Assembly: GCA_963832895.1 (NCBI GenBank)
Contig: CAWHVQ010000009.1
Location: forward strand, 204,523 to 268,522
Direction of reading: 5' to 3'
Source of the DNA: JAMXLO01 sp963832895
GTDB lineage: Bacteria; Pseudomonadota; Alphaproteobacteria; Acetobacterales; Acetobacteraceae
Length of the DNA stretch: 64,000 nt
In this document: positions 26,437 through 35,021 of the stretch, piece by piece
Layout: every line of letters begins with the position of its first letter
How positions within the stretch are numbered: position 1 is the stretch's first letter
Notes under the pieces: generated by a model
Seen by the model: the letters and a program-made list of their open reading frames with translations, nothing else
Told to the model about the DNA's origin: nothing
Database searches by the model: none
Made by a program: the position numbers and the translations under genes

Positions 26437-27333
26437 GTGATGCGTGTCCTGTTCGTTACCTCCAACCGTCTCGGCGATGCGGTGCTGTCCACCGGCCTGC
26501 TGGATCACCTGATCCGCACCCATCCTGACGCACGGATCACCGTCGCCTGCGGCCCAGTGGCCGAGGGCGTGTTCACGCGCATGCCGAACCGAGAGCGGAC
26601 CATCGTGCTCGACAAGTTGCCCTACCGCCTGCACTGGCTGCCGCTTTGGGCCGGTGCGGTCGGCACGCTGTGGGACCTCGTGGTGGATATCCGCGGCTCA
26701 ACGATTGCCTGGATGGTGCCGACGCGCGGACGCGCGGTGATGCGCCGGCGGCCCGGTCACAAGACTGCCCAGCTTGCCGCAGTACTCGGGCTCGACCCGC
26801 CGCCGCTGCCGGTGGCCTGGACCGCTGCCGAGGATCGTGCCCGGGCGGCCGCACTGCTGCCGGCAGGCCGGCCCGTCGTCGGGCTGGGGCCGACAGCGAA
26901 CTGGTCGCAAAAGATCTGGCCGGCCGAGCGCTTCGCGACGCTGTTCCACGAGCTGTCGAGCGGCCCGCTGCTCGGCGCGATCCCTGCCGTGTTCGCCGGG
27001 CCCGGTGAGGCGGAACGCGCGATGGCGGCCCCGCTGCTGGCCGCGCTGCCCGGCGCGATCGATCTGGTCGGGCGGCTCAGCGTGCCCCAAGCCTCCGCGT
27101 GCCTGGCGCGCTGTGCTTTCTTTGCAGGCAACGATTCCGGCCTGATGCATCTTGCCGCCTCCTCCGGCACCGCGACACTTGGCCTCTTCGGCCCGACGTC
27201 TGTGCAGGAGTACGCTCCAGCAGGACCGCGGGCCACCACGGCCGTTTCAGGCAGCGGGCACATGAAGGACCTGTCCGTGGCGGCAGCAATCGCAGCGGCT
27301 GCTCCACTGATCGCCGCAGTCGAGGCGGCCTAG
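26437..27333 (+). CDS. Glycosyltransferase family 9 (heptosyltransferase-like)
   Basis: A 298-residue GT9 protein. It opens VLFVTSNRLGDAVLSTGLLDHL, the family start, and has the nucleotide-sugar region FFAGNDSGLMHLAASSGT then LGLFGPT near residues 227-252. GT9 enzymes move heptose from ADP-heptose onto lipopolysaccharide core, or related sugars. The start is GTG at 26437 or the following ATG at 26440. The short length is at the low end for the family. No other LPS genes are adjacent. Confidence 0.9.
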   Translation: MMRVLFVTSNRLGDAVLSTGLLDHLIRTHPDARITVACGPVAEGVFTRMPNRERTIVLDKLPYRLHWLPLWAGAVGTLWDLVVDIRGSTIAWMVPTRGRAVMRRRPGHKTAQLAAVLGLDPPPLPVAWTAAEDRARAAALLPAGRPVVGLGPTANWSQKIWPAERFATLFHELSSGPLLGAIPAVFAGPGEAERAMAAPLLAALPGAIDLVGRLSVPQASACLARCAFFAGNDSGLMHLAASSGTATLGLFGPTSVQEYAPAGPRATTAVSGSGHMKDLSVAAAIAAAAPLIAAVEAA

Positions 27334-27445
27334 TCAGACCATCTATTCGGCGCGCACACGATTGCGATTGCCGCGGCCCTTTTGCCCCCCGAGGCGCCAT
27401 GGCAGCGTTGGACGAATCATCTCGACGTCCAAGGAGTTTGCATTG

Positions 27446-29203
27446 ATGAACTCTCAGAAGGTGACCGGAGGACTGTCCTCGCTCATTCCCGCCACCGCTT
27501 TCGCCGCGACGCTCTTGCTCGCCGCCGCAATCCCGGCGCATGCGCAGACCGCGTCCTGCCCGGACGACAATGGCGGCATCACGCTCTCTCCTGGGTTCTG
27601 CGCCACCGTTTTCGCCGACAAGCTCGGTCATTCCCGGCACCTCGCGGTGACGCCGAATGGCGTGGTCTATGTCAACACCTGGAGTGGCCGGTACTACCAC
27701 AACGACACGCCCCCGCCGGGCGGCTTCCTGATCGCACTTCAGAGCACCAAGGGCGACGGTCAGGCGGACAACGTGGTCCGCTTCGGCCCAACCAAGGCGG
27801 ATGGCAACGCGGGCGGAACCGGCGTCGCGGTCTACAAGAACTACGTCTATGCCGAGACCAACGACCGCATCGTGCGATACGCCCTGCCGACGAGCGGCAT
27901 CGCCCCGACGGCGGCCGCGGAGACGGTGATATCCGGGCTGCCGCTCACCGGCGACCACCCGATGCATCCATTTGAGATCGACCGGCAGGGTAACCTCTAT
28001 GTCGATCTCGGGACAACGACGAACTCCTGCCAGAGCCAGAACCGCATGCCGAACGTGCCTGGCAACAAGCCGTGCACGGAACTGGAAACCCGCGGCGGCA
28101 CTTGGCGCTATGACGCCAACAAGCTGGATCAGCACTTCTCGCCGGCGGAACGCTTCTCCACGGGGCTCCGCAACGGCGAGGGCTTCTCGTTCGATTCCAC
28201 CGGCCGGATCTTCGCGACCCAGCACGGCCGCGACCAGTTGGCGGAGAATTTCCCCAGCCTCTACAAGCCCATGCAGGGCGCCAACGAGCCTGCCGAGGAA
28301 CTGGTCCAGTTGCGGCGCGGCGCCGACTTCGGCTGGCCGGAATGCTATTACGACTACGACCAGAAGAAGCTTGTTCTGGCTCCGGAATACGGCGGCGACG
28401 GCGGCAAGACGGTGGGCATCTGCGCCCAGAAGCAAGAGCCGGCAGCGGCTTTCCCAGCCCATTGGGCGCCGAACGACATGCTCATCTATACGGGCAGCCA
28501 GTTCCCATCCGCCTACAAGGATGGGGCCTTCATCGCGTTCCACGGCTCCTGGAACCGCGCGCCTTCGCCACAGGGCGGATACAATGTCGTGTTCCAGCGA
28601 CTGGTCGGCGGCAAGGCGGCTGGTCCTTTCGTTGTCTTCGCTGATGGCTTTGCCGGGGCGGTCAAGGAGCCCGGTCGAGCGGCGCACCGGCCGACCGGCC
28701 TCGCTGTCGGGCCGGACGGAGCACTGTATATCGCTGACGATGTCGGTGGCCGGATCTGGCGCGTCACCTACACGGGCAGCAAGTCCAGCGGGATTGCCGC
28801 CGCGGCGCCGACGCCTCCGGCCGCGCAGACCGCGGCTCGCAAGGCGTCACCGCCCGAGGGCGTTCATCCAGAGGCAGGCTTGCCGGTTCCCCCTGGTGGT
28901 TCGCCGGACCAGGTCGCGTTGGGCGATCGCATCTTCCATGGCGAGGTCGCCGGCGGAACGTGCTCGGGCTGTCACAGCGGCGACGGCAAGGGCTCGTCTG
29001 TCGGCTCCGATCTGACCAGCGGCAAGTGGCTGTGGGGCGACGGCAGCGTTGCAGCGATCACTCAGACAATCGACAGCGGTGTGCCGAAGGCAAAGGAGCA
29101 CGCTGGTGCGATGCCGCCCAAGGGCGGTGCCGAACTCTCGCAGGCCGATGTCGCCGCGGTGGCCGACTACGTCTGGGCACTCGGGCACCAGAGCACGCAG
29201 TGA
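27446..29203 (+). CDS. PQQ-type sugar dehydrogenase (sorbosone dehydrogenase-like) fused to cytochrome c
   Basis: A 585-residue periplasmic protein. Residues 1-34 form a signal peptide ending PAHAQ. The main domain is a six-bladed soluble-glucose-dehydrogenase/sorbosone-dehydrogenase fold with HLAVTPNGVVYVNTWSG near 55-71, GLRNGEGFSFDSTGRIFATQHGRDQL, FGWPECYYDY, FIAFHGSWNR and LAVGPDGALYIADDVGG. A Pro/Ala linker leads to a cytochrome c domain with CSGCH at 506-510 and a likely axial Met in GAMPPKGG. Electrons from PQQ would pass directly to the haem. AAGGAG sits nine bases before the ATG. The substrate, probably an aldose or sorbosone, is inferred. Confidence 0.88.
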   Translation: MNSQKVTGGLSSLIPATAFAATLLLAAAIPAHAQTASCPDDNGGITLSPGFCATVFADKLGHSRHLAVTPNGVVYVNTWSGRYYHNDTPPPGGFLIALQSTKGDGQADNVVRFGPTKADGNAGGTGVAVYKNYVYAETNDRIVRYALPTSGIAPTAAAETVISGLPLTGDHPMHPFEIDRQGNLYVDLGTTTNSCQSQNRMPNVPGNKPCTELETRGGTWRYDANKLDQHFSPAERFSTGLRNGEGFSFDSTGRIFATQHGRDQLAENFPSLYKPMQGANEPAEELVQLRRGADFGWPECYYDYDQKKLVLAPEYGGDGGKTVGICAQKQEPAAAFPAHWAPNDMLIYTGSQFPSAYKDGAFIAFHGSWNRAPSPQGGYNVVFQRLVGGKAAGPFVVFADGFAGAVKEPGRAAHRPTGLAVGPDGALYIADDVGGRIWRVTYTGSKSSGIAAAAPTPPAAQTAARKASPPEGVHPEAGLPVPPGGSPDQVALGDRIFHGEVAGGTCSGCHSGDGKGSSVGSDLTSGKWLWGDGSVAAITQTIDSGVPKAKEHAGAMPPKGGAELSQADVAAVADYVWALGHQSTQ

Positions 29204-29217
29204 GGTCGTAATCCGGG

Positions 29218-29550
29218 CTAGCCGACCTCGTCGAGTTCGACGCCCCACATCTTCTCGAGCGCGTACATCGCGCGCGCCTCGGGTTTGAACAGATGCACGA
29301 CGATGTCGCCGGCGTCGATCAGCACCCAGTCGGCACCGCCGGCGCCTTCCACCTGCACCCGCTGCAGTCCCGCGCTATGCAGTTTCTCCGACAGATGCTC
29401 GGCCATCGCGGCGATCTGCCGGTCGGCAAGCCCGGTCGCGATCACCATGCGATCGCAGAACGACGCCTTGCCTGCCAGATCCAGCGTCACGACATTCTGT
29501 GCCTTGTCGTCCTCCAGGCTGCCGACGATCACCGACTGCAGCCGCTCCAA
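29218..29550 (-). CDS. rsfS: Ribosome silencing factor RsfS
   Basis: The RsfS (Iojap/YbeB) core is clear: LQSVIVGSLEDDKAQNVVTLDL, CDRMVIATGLADRQIAAMAEHL and ADWVLIDAGDIVVHLF. RsfS binds L14 on the 50S subunit and blocks 70S formation in starvation. The TTG at 29550 gives 110 residues, the usual family size. The frame stays open upstream with a Lys/Pro-rich stretch as far as ATG 29817, but that would overlap nadD by 91 bases. An AAGGAG near 29741-29746 points to a start near 29730, where only ATA is in frame. The start is therefore uncertain. It ends the rplU-to-rsfS operon. Confidence 0.9.
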   Translation of the reverse strand: MERLQSVIVGSLEDDKAQNVVTLDLAGKASFCDRMVIATGLADRQIAAMAEHLSEKLHSAGLQRVQVEGAGGADWVLIDAGDIVVHLFKPEARAMYALEKMWGVELDEVG

Positions 29551-29726
29551 CGCCGACGGCTCGGGCTTGTGCGTGCGGCGCGTCGCGATGGGTCGCGGGC
29601 CGGCCGCGATCGTCTTCTTGCGTGGCGTGCCGGGAGTCTTGTCGGCAGCGGCCAGCGTCGGCTTGGCGACTTTCTTGCGCGGCGCGGCGCGATGTCGCGC
29701 GGGCGAGAACGGTTTCGGCGGCTTGG

Positions 29727-30299
29727 CTATGGCATGGCTCCTTGGTTGGCGCGGATCGCGGTGGCCGAAGCGGCGTTCGGCGGCACACTCAAAAATACCC
29801 ACGCTGGTGCGGCGCATTCGATCAAGATGGAAGCAGATCGCGTGGGACGTCTTACATGGGCGAGGCGGCGCGCGGCGTGGCCCGACAATGCACGGCGATT
29901 GTATCCAGGCCGCGGCAATACCGCGAACGGAACCCGGCGCACGAACTCCAGCCAGCGGCGCCAGCGCGGCAACTGCTGAAGTATGTCGGCGCCCATCAGC
30001 CAGACGAACCGGGTACGCGGAAACTGCCGCAGCAGGCGGCGCAGCGTGTCGATCGTGTAGCGCGTGCCGAACAACGCCTCGATCGCGCTGGCAATGACGC
30101 GACGGCCATCGGCGAGACTGCGCGTAGACGCCAGGCGCTGCTCGAATGGCGCCATGCCGCGTTGCGGCTTCAGTACATTGCCGGGCGACACCAGCAGCCA
30201 GACCTGATCGAGCCGCAACCGACGTCGTGCGAGATCGATAATGTGGCGATGTCCGGCATGCGCCGGATTGAATGAACCGCCGAGCAGGCCGATGCGCAT
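29727..30299 (-). CDS. nadD: Nicotinate-nucleotide adenylyltransferase NadD
   Basis: A 190-residue nucleotidyltransferase. GGSFNPAHAGHRHI (residues 7-20) holds the H-x-G-H adenylyl-transfer motif, and SATAIRA near the C-terminus is the (S)xTxxR motif. FVWLMGADILQQLPRW is the NadD-type middle region. It makes deamido-NAD from nicotinate mononucleotide and ATP. The start is ATG at 30299, 50 bases after the proA stop. Upstream of this ATG the frame stays open and reads FGDRRR, but no standard start codon is available there. Confidence 0.93.
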   Translation of the reverse strand: MRIGLLGGSFNPAHAGHRHIIDLARRRLRLDQVWLLVSPGNVLKPQRGMAPFEQRLASTRSLADGRRVIASAIEALFGTRYTIDTLRRLLRQFPRTRFVWLMGADILQQLPRWRRWLEFVRRVPFAVLPRPGYNRRALSGHAARRLAHVRRPTRSASILIECAAPAWVFLSVPPNAASATAIRANQGAMP

Positions 30300-30349
30300 T
30301 CGCCTTCGATCGCCGAAGCGAGGGATCGGCTCATGCCAGAGCGGCGCGT

Positions 30350-31609
30350 TCAGGGGCGCACCTGGCCGTTGCCGATAACCAGATAGCGGTAAGTGGTCAG
30401 TTCCTCGGGACCCACCGGACCGCGCGCGTGGATGCGTCCTGTGGCGATGCCGATCTCGGCGCCGAAGCCGAACTCGCCGCCATCGCAGAACTGCGTTGAG
30501 GCGTTCCACAGCGCCACCGCGCTATCCACGCCGTTCAGGAAGCGCTGCGCCGCCGCCGCATCCTCGGCCACGATGGCATCGGTATGTTCGGAGCCATGGC
30601 GCGCGATGTGCGCCAGCGCGGCATCGACCCCATCGACCACGGCGACCGACAGAACCGCATCGAGCCACTCGGTATCGAAGTCGGTTTCGTTCGCTCCGGC
30701 GAGATCGGGCACGATGTCGCGTGCCGCCGCATCGGCCCGGAAGTCACAGCCGAGCTCCCGCAGATCGGCAATGATCGCGGGCAGCAACGCAGCCGCGATC
30801 GCGCGATCGATCAGTAGAGTCTCGGTGGCGCCGCAGATGCCGGTGCGACGCATCTTCGCATTGGCCACGATGCGACGCGCCATCGCATGATCCGCAGAGG
30901 CGTGCACGTAGGTATGGCAAAGCCCTTCGGCGTGCGCGAGCACCGGCACGCGCGCCTCGCGCTGCACGCGTTCGACCAACGACTTCCCCCCGCGCGGCAC
31001 GATCAGATCGAGCAGACCTGCCGCCGTCAGCATCGCACCGACATAGGCACGGTCCGCATTGGGCGCGATCTGCACGCAGGCTTCCGGCAGGCCCACGGCA
31101 AGCAGCCCGGTCGCGAGGGCCGCATTGATCGCCGCGGCACTGCGCGCGCTTTCCGATCCGCCGCGCAGGATGATTGCATTGCCTGACTTCAGACAGATGC
31201 CGGCGGCATCCGCGCCGACATTGGGACGGCTCTCGTAGATCATGCCGATGACACCAATCGGCGTCGCGATACGCTGAATGCGCAGACCGTTAGGTCGCGT
31301 CCACTCGGCGAGCGTACGCCCGAGCGGATCGGGCAGCAGTGCGATGTCTTCCAGTCCTCTGGCCATCGCATCGACACGCGGCGCGTTCAGCGCAAGTCGA
31401 TCGCGGAATGCAGCACTGCCGGTACAGGCGGCAAGGTCCGCCGCATTGGCGGCAATGATGTCGGATGATTGCGACCGCAAGGATGCCGCCATCGCGCGCA
31501 AGGCCGCATTGCGCTCTGCGTCCGGCGTCCGCGCCAGCACATGCGACGCACTGCGCGCCGCCACTGCGGCGTGTTGCAGATGCTGAGTCGCTTCGGTCTC
31601 GGTGCGCAT
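30350..31609 (-). CDS. proA: Gamma-glutamyl phosphate reductase ProA
   Basis: A 419-residue NADPH-dependent reductase, second step of proline synthesis from glutamate. Diagnostic segments are IGVIGMIYESRPNVGADAAG, KSGNAIILRGGSES, and RRTGICGATETLLID with the catalytic Cys. It ends EELTTYRYLVIGNG, the family's usual end. The start MRTETEATQH is at 31609. proB precedes it with a 42-base gap and nadD follows. The gene looks intact although proB is frameshifted. Confidence 0.95.
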   Translation of the reverse strand: MRTETEATQHLQHAAVAARSASHVLARTPDAERNAALRAMAASLRSQSSDIIAANAADLAACTGSAAFRDRLALNAPRVDAMARGLEDIALLPDPLGRTLAEWTRPNGLRIQRIATPIGVIGMIYESRPNVGADAAGICLKSGNAIILRGGSESARSAAAINAALATGLLAVGLPEACVQIAPNADRAYVGAMLTAAGLLDLIVPRGGKSLVERVQREARVPVLAHAEGLCHTYVHASADHAMARRIVANAKMRRTGICGATETLLIDRAIAAALLPAIIADLRELGCDFRADAAARDIVPDLAGANETDFDTEWLDAVLSVAVVDGVDAALAHIARHGSEHTDAIVAEDAAAAQRFLNGVDSAVALWNASTQFCDGGEFGFGAEIGIATGRIHARGPVGPEELTTYRYLVIGNGQVRP

Positions 31610-31651
31610 TGCAGACGTCCCTCTGATGTCAGTCTGCCGCCGCTGCACGGT

Positions 31652-32769
31652 TCAAAGCAAGACGAGGTCGTCGCGGTGAATGATTTCGTCGCGGCCGCGC
31701 CAGCCGAGAATCGCCTCGATCTCGTCGGAGCGATGACCGGCGATGCGTTCGGCATCGGGTCCTGGCGTAGGCAGACAGACCGCGTGCCATCGGCTTCCCG
31801 CTTGCACTGCGCACTACGACCGGATCGCCGCGCTGGAACGTACCCGTCGACCGAGCGTACACCCGCCGGAAGCAGCGAACGACCTGCGGCAAGCGCGCGC
31901 GCGGCGCCGGCATCCACCACCAGCGTGCCAAGTGGCGCCAGCGTACCAGCTATCCAACGCTTGCGGGCGGAGCGACCTTCGGGAGCGGCGAGAAACCACG
32001 TACAGCGCGCACCGGACTCGAGCGCTGCGAGCGGACGCTCGGTGTGACCATAGGCGATTGCCATCGCGCAGCCGGCCTGCGTGGCGATACGCGCCGCGAC
32101 CAGCTTCGTCTGCATGCCCCCGGAGGAATAACCGGGCGGCGGTTCGCCACCCATTGCCTCGATCTCCGGCGTCATGGCGGAAACGACCGGTATGTGCGTG
32201 GCAGCTTTGTCGCGCCGTGGATCGGCGGTGTACAGGCCGTCGATGTCGGACAGCAGCACGAGCTGGTCGGCCTGCATCATCTCGGCCACGCGCGCGGCGA
32301 GTCGATCATTGTCACCGAAGCGGATCTCGGCAGTCGCCACGGTGTCGTTCTCGTTGATCACCGGGATGCAGCCGATGGTGAGCAGGGTGTTCAATGTGGC
32401 GCGCGCATTGAGATAGCGGCGGCGATCTTCCGTGTCGTCGAGCGTCAGCAGCAACTGCGCCGCTGTCAGGTCCTTGGCGGACAGTGCCTCACTCCAGGCC
32501 TGCGCCAGGCGAATTTGGCCGACCGCGGCCGCGGCCTGCTGTTCCTCCAGCCGGAGGCGACGCTGCTGCAGGCCGAGTGAACGCCGTGCCAGAGCTATCG
32601 CACCGGAGGATACAACGATCACGTCGACGCCGCGCGCTCGCAGCAACGCGATATCGGCCGCCACGCCATCGAGCCAGGCGGTGCGGGGAGCTGCTTCGTC
32701 AGAATCGACCACCAGCGCGCTGCCGATCTTCACCACCAGCCGCTGGGCGGAGGCGAGCGAGGGGATCAT
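31652..32769 (-). pseudogene. proB: Glutamate 5-kinase ProB, frameshifted twice in the C-terminal PUA domain
   Basis: The N-terminal amino-acid-kinase domain (about 270 residues) is intact: RLVVKIGSALVV at the start, VSSGAIALARRSLGL, PVINENDTVAT, RFGDNDRLAARVA and YSSGGMQTKLVAARIA. The PUA domain needs two frame changes. Near 31842 one extra base after SVDG shifts the continuation FQRGDPVVVRSASGKPMARGLSAYA to the next frame. Within 31757-31763 another shift leads to DAERIAGHRSDEIEAILGW and an end DLVLL at 31652. Uncorrected, the frame runs on into proA. In other bacteria the kinase works without PUA but loses normal proline feedback. An assembly error is equally possible. Confidence 0.8.
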
Positions 32770-32778
32770 TCGCAACGC

Positions 32779-32852
32779 CTCCCCCTCCCCTTGCGGGAGG
32801 GGGGGAGCGGGAATCCGGCCAATCCAACGCCCTCCCGCAAGGGGAGGGGGAG
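32779..32852. repeat. Perfect 23-bp inverted repeat between obgE and proB
   Basis: The arm at 32779-32801 (CTCCCCCTCCCCTTGCGGGA then GGG) is matched exactly in reverse complement at 32830-32852, with a 28-base loop. CCTCCCGCAAGGGGAGGG hairpins like this are dispersed repeats in many alphaproteobacteria. It sits 10 bases before the proB start and 23 after the obgE stop, so it may modulate proB translation or transcript decay. Confidence 0.85.
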
Positions 32853-32875
32853 CACTGTCGCTGTCGCCCGACCTC

Positions 32876-33886
32876 TCACGCCGCCTTCTCCCGCCTGGCC
32901 GCCGCGATCGTCTCCTGCAGCGCGCGCAGCACGTCCGGCACCCCCTCGCCTGTCGCACCGGACAGCAGCATCACCCGCCGCCCGGACGCCCTCGCCAGCG
33001 CCGTCTTCCGCGCCGCCGCCTCGCGCGCGGTCATCGCATCGAGCTTGTTCAGCCCGATCAGCTCCGGCTTATCCGCCAGGCCGCCGCCATAGCCCGCCAG
33101 TTCCTCGCGCACCGTCCGCCAGGCGCGCACCACGTCGCCGGCCGCGCCATCGACCAGGTGCAGCAGCACCGCGCACCGTTCGACGTGCCCGAGGAAACGG
33201 ACCCCAAGGCCCGCTCCCTCATGGGCCCCCTCGATCAGGCCAGGAATGTCCGCGAGCACGAACTCTTCTGCAGCCGATAGGCGCACCACGCCCAACTGGG
33301 GATGCAGCGTGGTGAACGGATAGTCCGCGATCTTCGGCCGCGCCGCCGATACCGCCGCAAGAAAGGTGGACTTCCCGGCATTCGGCAGTCCCACTAGCCC
33401 GGCATCGGCGATCAGCTTCAGCCGCAGCCACACCGAACGCTCCTCGCCCGGCCAACCTTTGTCCGCACGGCGCGGCGCCCGATTGGTCGAGGACTTGTAG
33501 TGCGTGTTGCCGAACCCGCCATCGCCGCCACGCAGCAACAACACACGCCGGCCGGGCACATCCAGATCCGCCAGCAGCGTCTCGCGGTCCTCCGCCAGGA
33601 TCTGCGTTCCCACCGGCACCTTGATCACCACGTTTGGCGCGCCCGCGCCCGTCTTGTCGGACCCAGCACCGTTGCCGCCCTTCTTCGCGCGGAAATGCTG
33701 CGTGTAGCGAAAGTCGATCAGCGTGTTCAGGTTCTCCACCGCCTCAAATGCGATGTCGCCACCCCTGCCACCGTTGCCGCCATCCGGTCCACCGAACTCG
33801 ATGAACTTTTCCCGGCGGAACGCGACCACGCCATCGCCGCCATCGCCGGAGCGCAGGTGGACCTTGGCCTCGTCGAGAAACTTCAT
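32876..33886 (-). CDS. obgE: GTPase Obg (ObgE/CgtA)
   Basis: A 336-residue Obg GTPase involved in 50S subunit assembly and growth control. The N-terminal Obg fold is Gly-rich (SGDGGDGVVAFRREKFIEFG, GGNGGRGGDIAFEA). The G domain has P-loop GLPNAGKST, DIPGLIEGAHEG (switch II), NKLD and SGATGEG. It ends soon after the G domain and lacks the OCT C-terminal domain of some homologues. ATG 33886 has GGAGCG five bases before it. It follows rpmA across a terminator-like hairpin. Confidence 0.95.
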   Translation of the reverse strand: MKFLDEAKVHLRSGDGGDGVVAFRREKFIEFGGPDGGNGGRGGDIAFEAVENLNTLIDFRYTQHFRAKKGGNGAGSDKTGAGAPNVVIKVPVGTQILAEDRETLLADLDVPGRRVLLLRGGDGGFGNTHYKSSTNRAPRRADKGWPGEERSVWLRLKLIADAGLVGLPNAGKSTFLAAVSAARPKIADYPFTTLHPQLGVVRLSAAEEFVLADIPGLIEGAHEGAGLGVRFLGHVERCAVLLHLVDGAAGDVVRAWRTVREELAGYGGGLADKPELIGLNKLDAMTAREAAARKTALARASGRRVMLLSGATGEGVPDVLRALQETIAAARREKAA

Positions 33887-33898
33887 CCGCTCCATCCA

Positions 33899-33932
33899 AC
33901 GAAAACGGGGGCCGGCTGGCGCCGACCCCCGT
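33899..33932 (-). terminator. Terminator or attenuator hairpin between rpmA and obgE
   Basis: On the minus strand ACGGGGG at 33932-33926 pairs with CCCCCGT at 33911-33905. An inner GC stem around one A-C mismatch and a 4-base loop complete it. It is followed by TTTTCGT. This is a good intrinsic terminator shape, yet obgE begins 12 bases later, so partial read-through is likely needed. It would lower obgE-proBA relative to the ribosomal protein genes. Confidence 0.8.
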
Positions 33933-33957
33933 CTGACAAGCAAAAGGGTCCGACGCC

Positions 33958-34227
33958 TTACTCGGCAGCAGCCGGCAGCGGTGCGACGGAGACGTGCACG
34001 CGGTCGTCCGACCGGCGCTTGAACTCCACCTTGCCGTCGATCAGCGCGAAGATCGTGTGGTCGCGCCCGAGGCCGACGTTGTTGCCCGGCTTCCACTTGG
34101 TGCCGCGCTGGCGGAGAATGATGTTGCCGGCAATCACCGCCTCGCCACCGAACTTCTTGATGCCGAGGCGCCGGCCTGCGGTATCACGCCCGTTGCGCGA
34201 CGAGCCACCTGCCTTTTTGTGTGCCAT
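33958..34227 (-). CDS. rpmA: 50S ribosomal protein L27
   Basis: An 89-residue L27. The start MAHKKAGGSSRNGRDTAGRR is the conserved N-terminus near the peptidyl-transferase centre, followed by LGIKKFGGEAVIAGNIILRQRG and HTIFALIDGKVEF. There is no Firmicutes-type cleaved leader before MAHKK. It follows rplU by 6 bases, the standard arrangement. Confidence 0.98.
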   Translation of the reverse strand: MAHKKAGGSSRNGRDTAGRRLGIKKFGGEAVIAGNIILRQRGTKWKPGNNVGLGRDHTIFALIDGKVEFKRRSDDRVHVSVAPLPAAAE

Positions 34228-34233
34228 GCGCGA

Positions 34234-34716
34234 CTACTCCTGCGGAGCCACCCCCGGATCGGTCTCCGGGGTTACGCTTTCTGGGTTCTCGCCGGAAACA
34301 ACAGCGAGCAATTCCGCCGCATCCATCGCGGCCGGTCCGGGCTCGGCCGATACGGGTTCCACGGGTCGAGCCTCAGCGGTGGCCTCGGCGGCCAAGGGCT
34401 GCCCGTCCTGCGTAAATCCGGCGACGCGCAGCACAGTTACATGCTGGCGGTGGCCGTTCCGGCGTCGGCTGTTCTTCCGGCGGCGCTTCTTGAAGATGAT
34501 GACCTTGTCGAGCCGGTCCTGTGCGATGACAGTGGCCGTCACCGACGCGCCTGCCACGGTGGGAGCACCGAGCGTCACGCCACCGTCCGCGCCGACCGCC
34601 AGCACATCTGTGAAGGTGACAGTGGCGCCGGGTTCCGCCTCCAGCTTCTCCACCTTCAGCACCGCGTCCGGCGTCACCCGATATTGCTTCCCACCGGTGC
34701 GGATCACAGCAAACAT
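34234..34716 (-). CDS. rplU: 50S ribosomal protein L21 with acidic C-terminal extension
   Basis: A 160-residue L21. The conserved core is MFAVIRTGGKQYRVTPDAVL, KVIIFKKRRRKNSRRRNGHR and QHVTVLRVAGF, ending near residue 105. About 55 further residues are Ala/Glu/Pro-rich (EATAEARPVEPVSAEPGPAA), an extension seen in some alphaproteobacteria; its role is unknown. The ATG at 34716 gives the canonical start. A strong promoter-like sequence lies 60 bases upstream. Confidence 0.97.
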   Translation of the reverse strand: MFAVIRTGGKQYRVTPDAVLKVEKLEAEPGATVTFTDVLAVGADGGVTLGAPTVAGASVTATVIAQDRLDKVIIFKKRRRKNSRRRNGHRQHVTVLRVAGFTQDGQPLAAEATAEARPVEPVSAEPGPAAMDAAELLAVVSGENPESVTPETDPGVAPQE

Positions 34717-34775
34717 CACACGACTTCCCAAACCCACGCGGGCCGCCAGGGATCCCGGCAGCCAGGAGAGCGCGG

Positions 34776-34803
34776 CTTATAGCGGGTGCCCCACCGAAGT
34801 CAA
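34776..34803 (-). promoter_or_regulatory. Sigma-70-type promoter for rplU-rpmA
   Basis: On the minus strand TTGACT (34803-34798) and TATAAG (34781-34776) are separated by 16 bases. The -10 ends 59 bases before the rplU start. This is the best consensus promoter in the window and fits a highly expressed ribosomal operon. Confidence 0.8.
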
Positions 34804-35021
34804 CGTGCCCCCACCTCGTGCAGCGCCCGCCCAGGAAGACCAAATTGTCGCCCCGCATCATACAACACTATGCAAAGCGATTATCCAGATTTGTTCAACT
34901 CGGTGCTATTGAGCCCCGGTGAGCGCTTGCCCTCGGCGGCGGTCGCTGATCAGAGTGCCGGACGACCCTATCGGCTGCTCGCCTGACCAGAGCTTGCCAT
35001 CCAGCCATCAGGAGTCCAGCC

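Noticed and set aside
31387..32958. A single 523-residue ProB-like protein running into proA
   Set aside because: Family sequence leaves this frame at about 31842; the remainder is the wrong frame of proB and proA.
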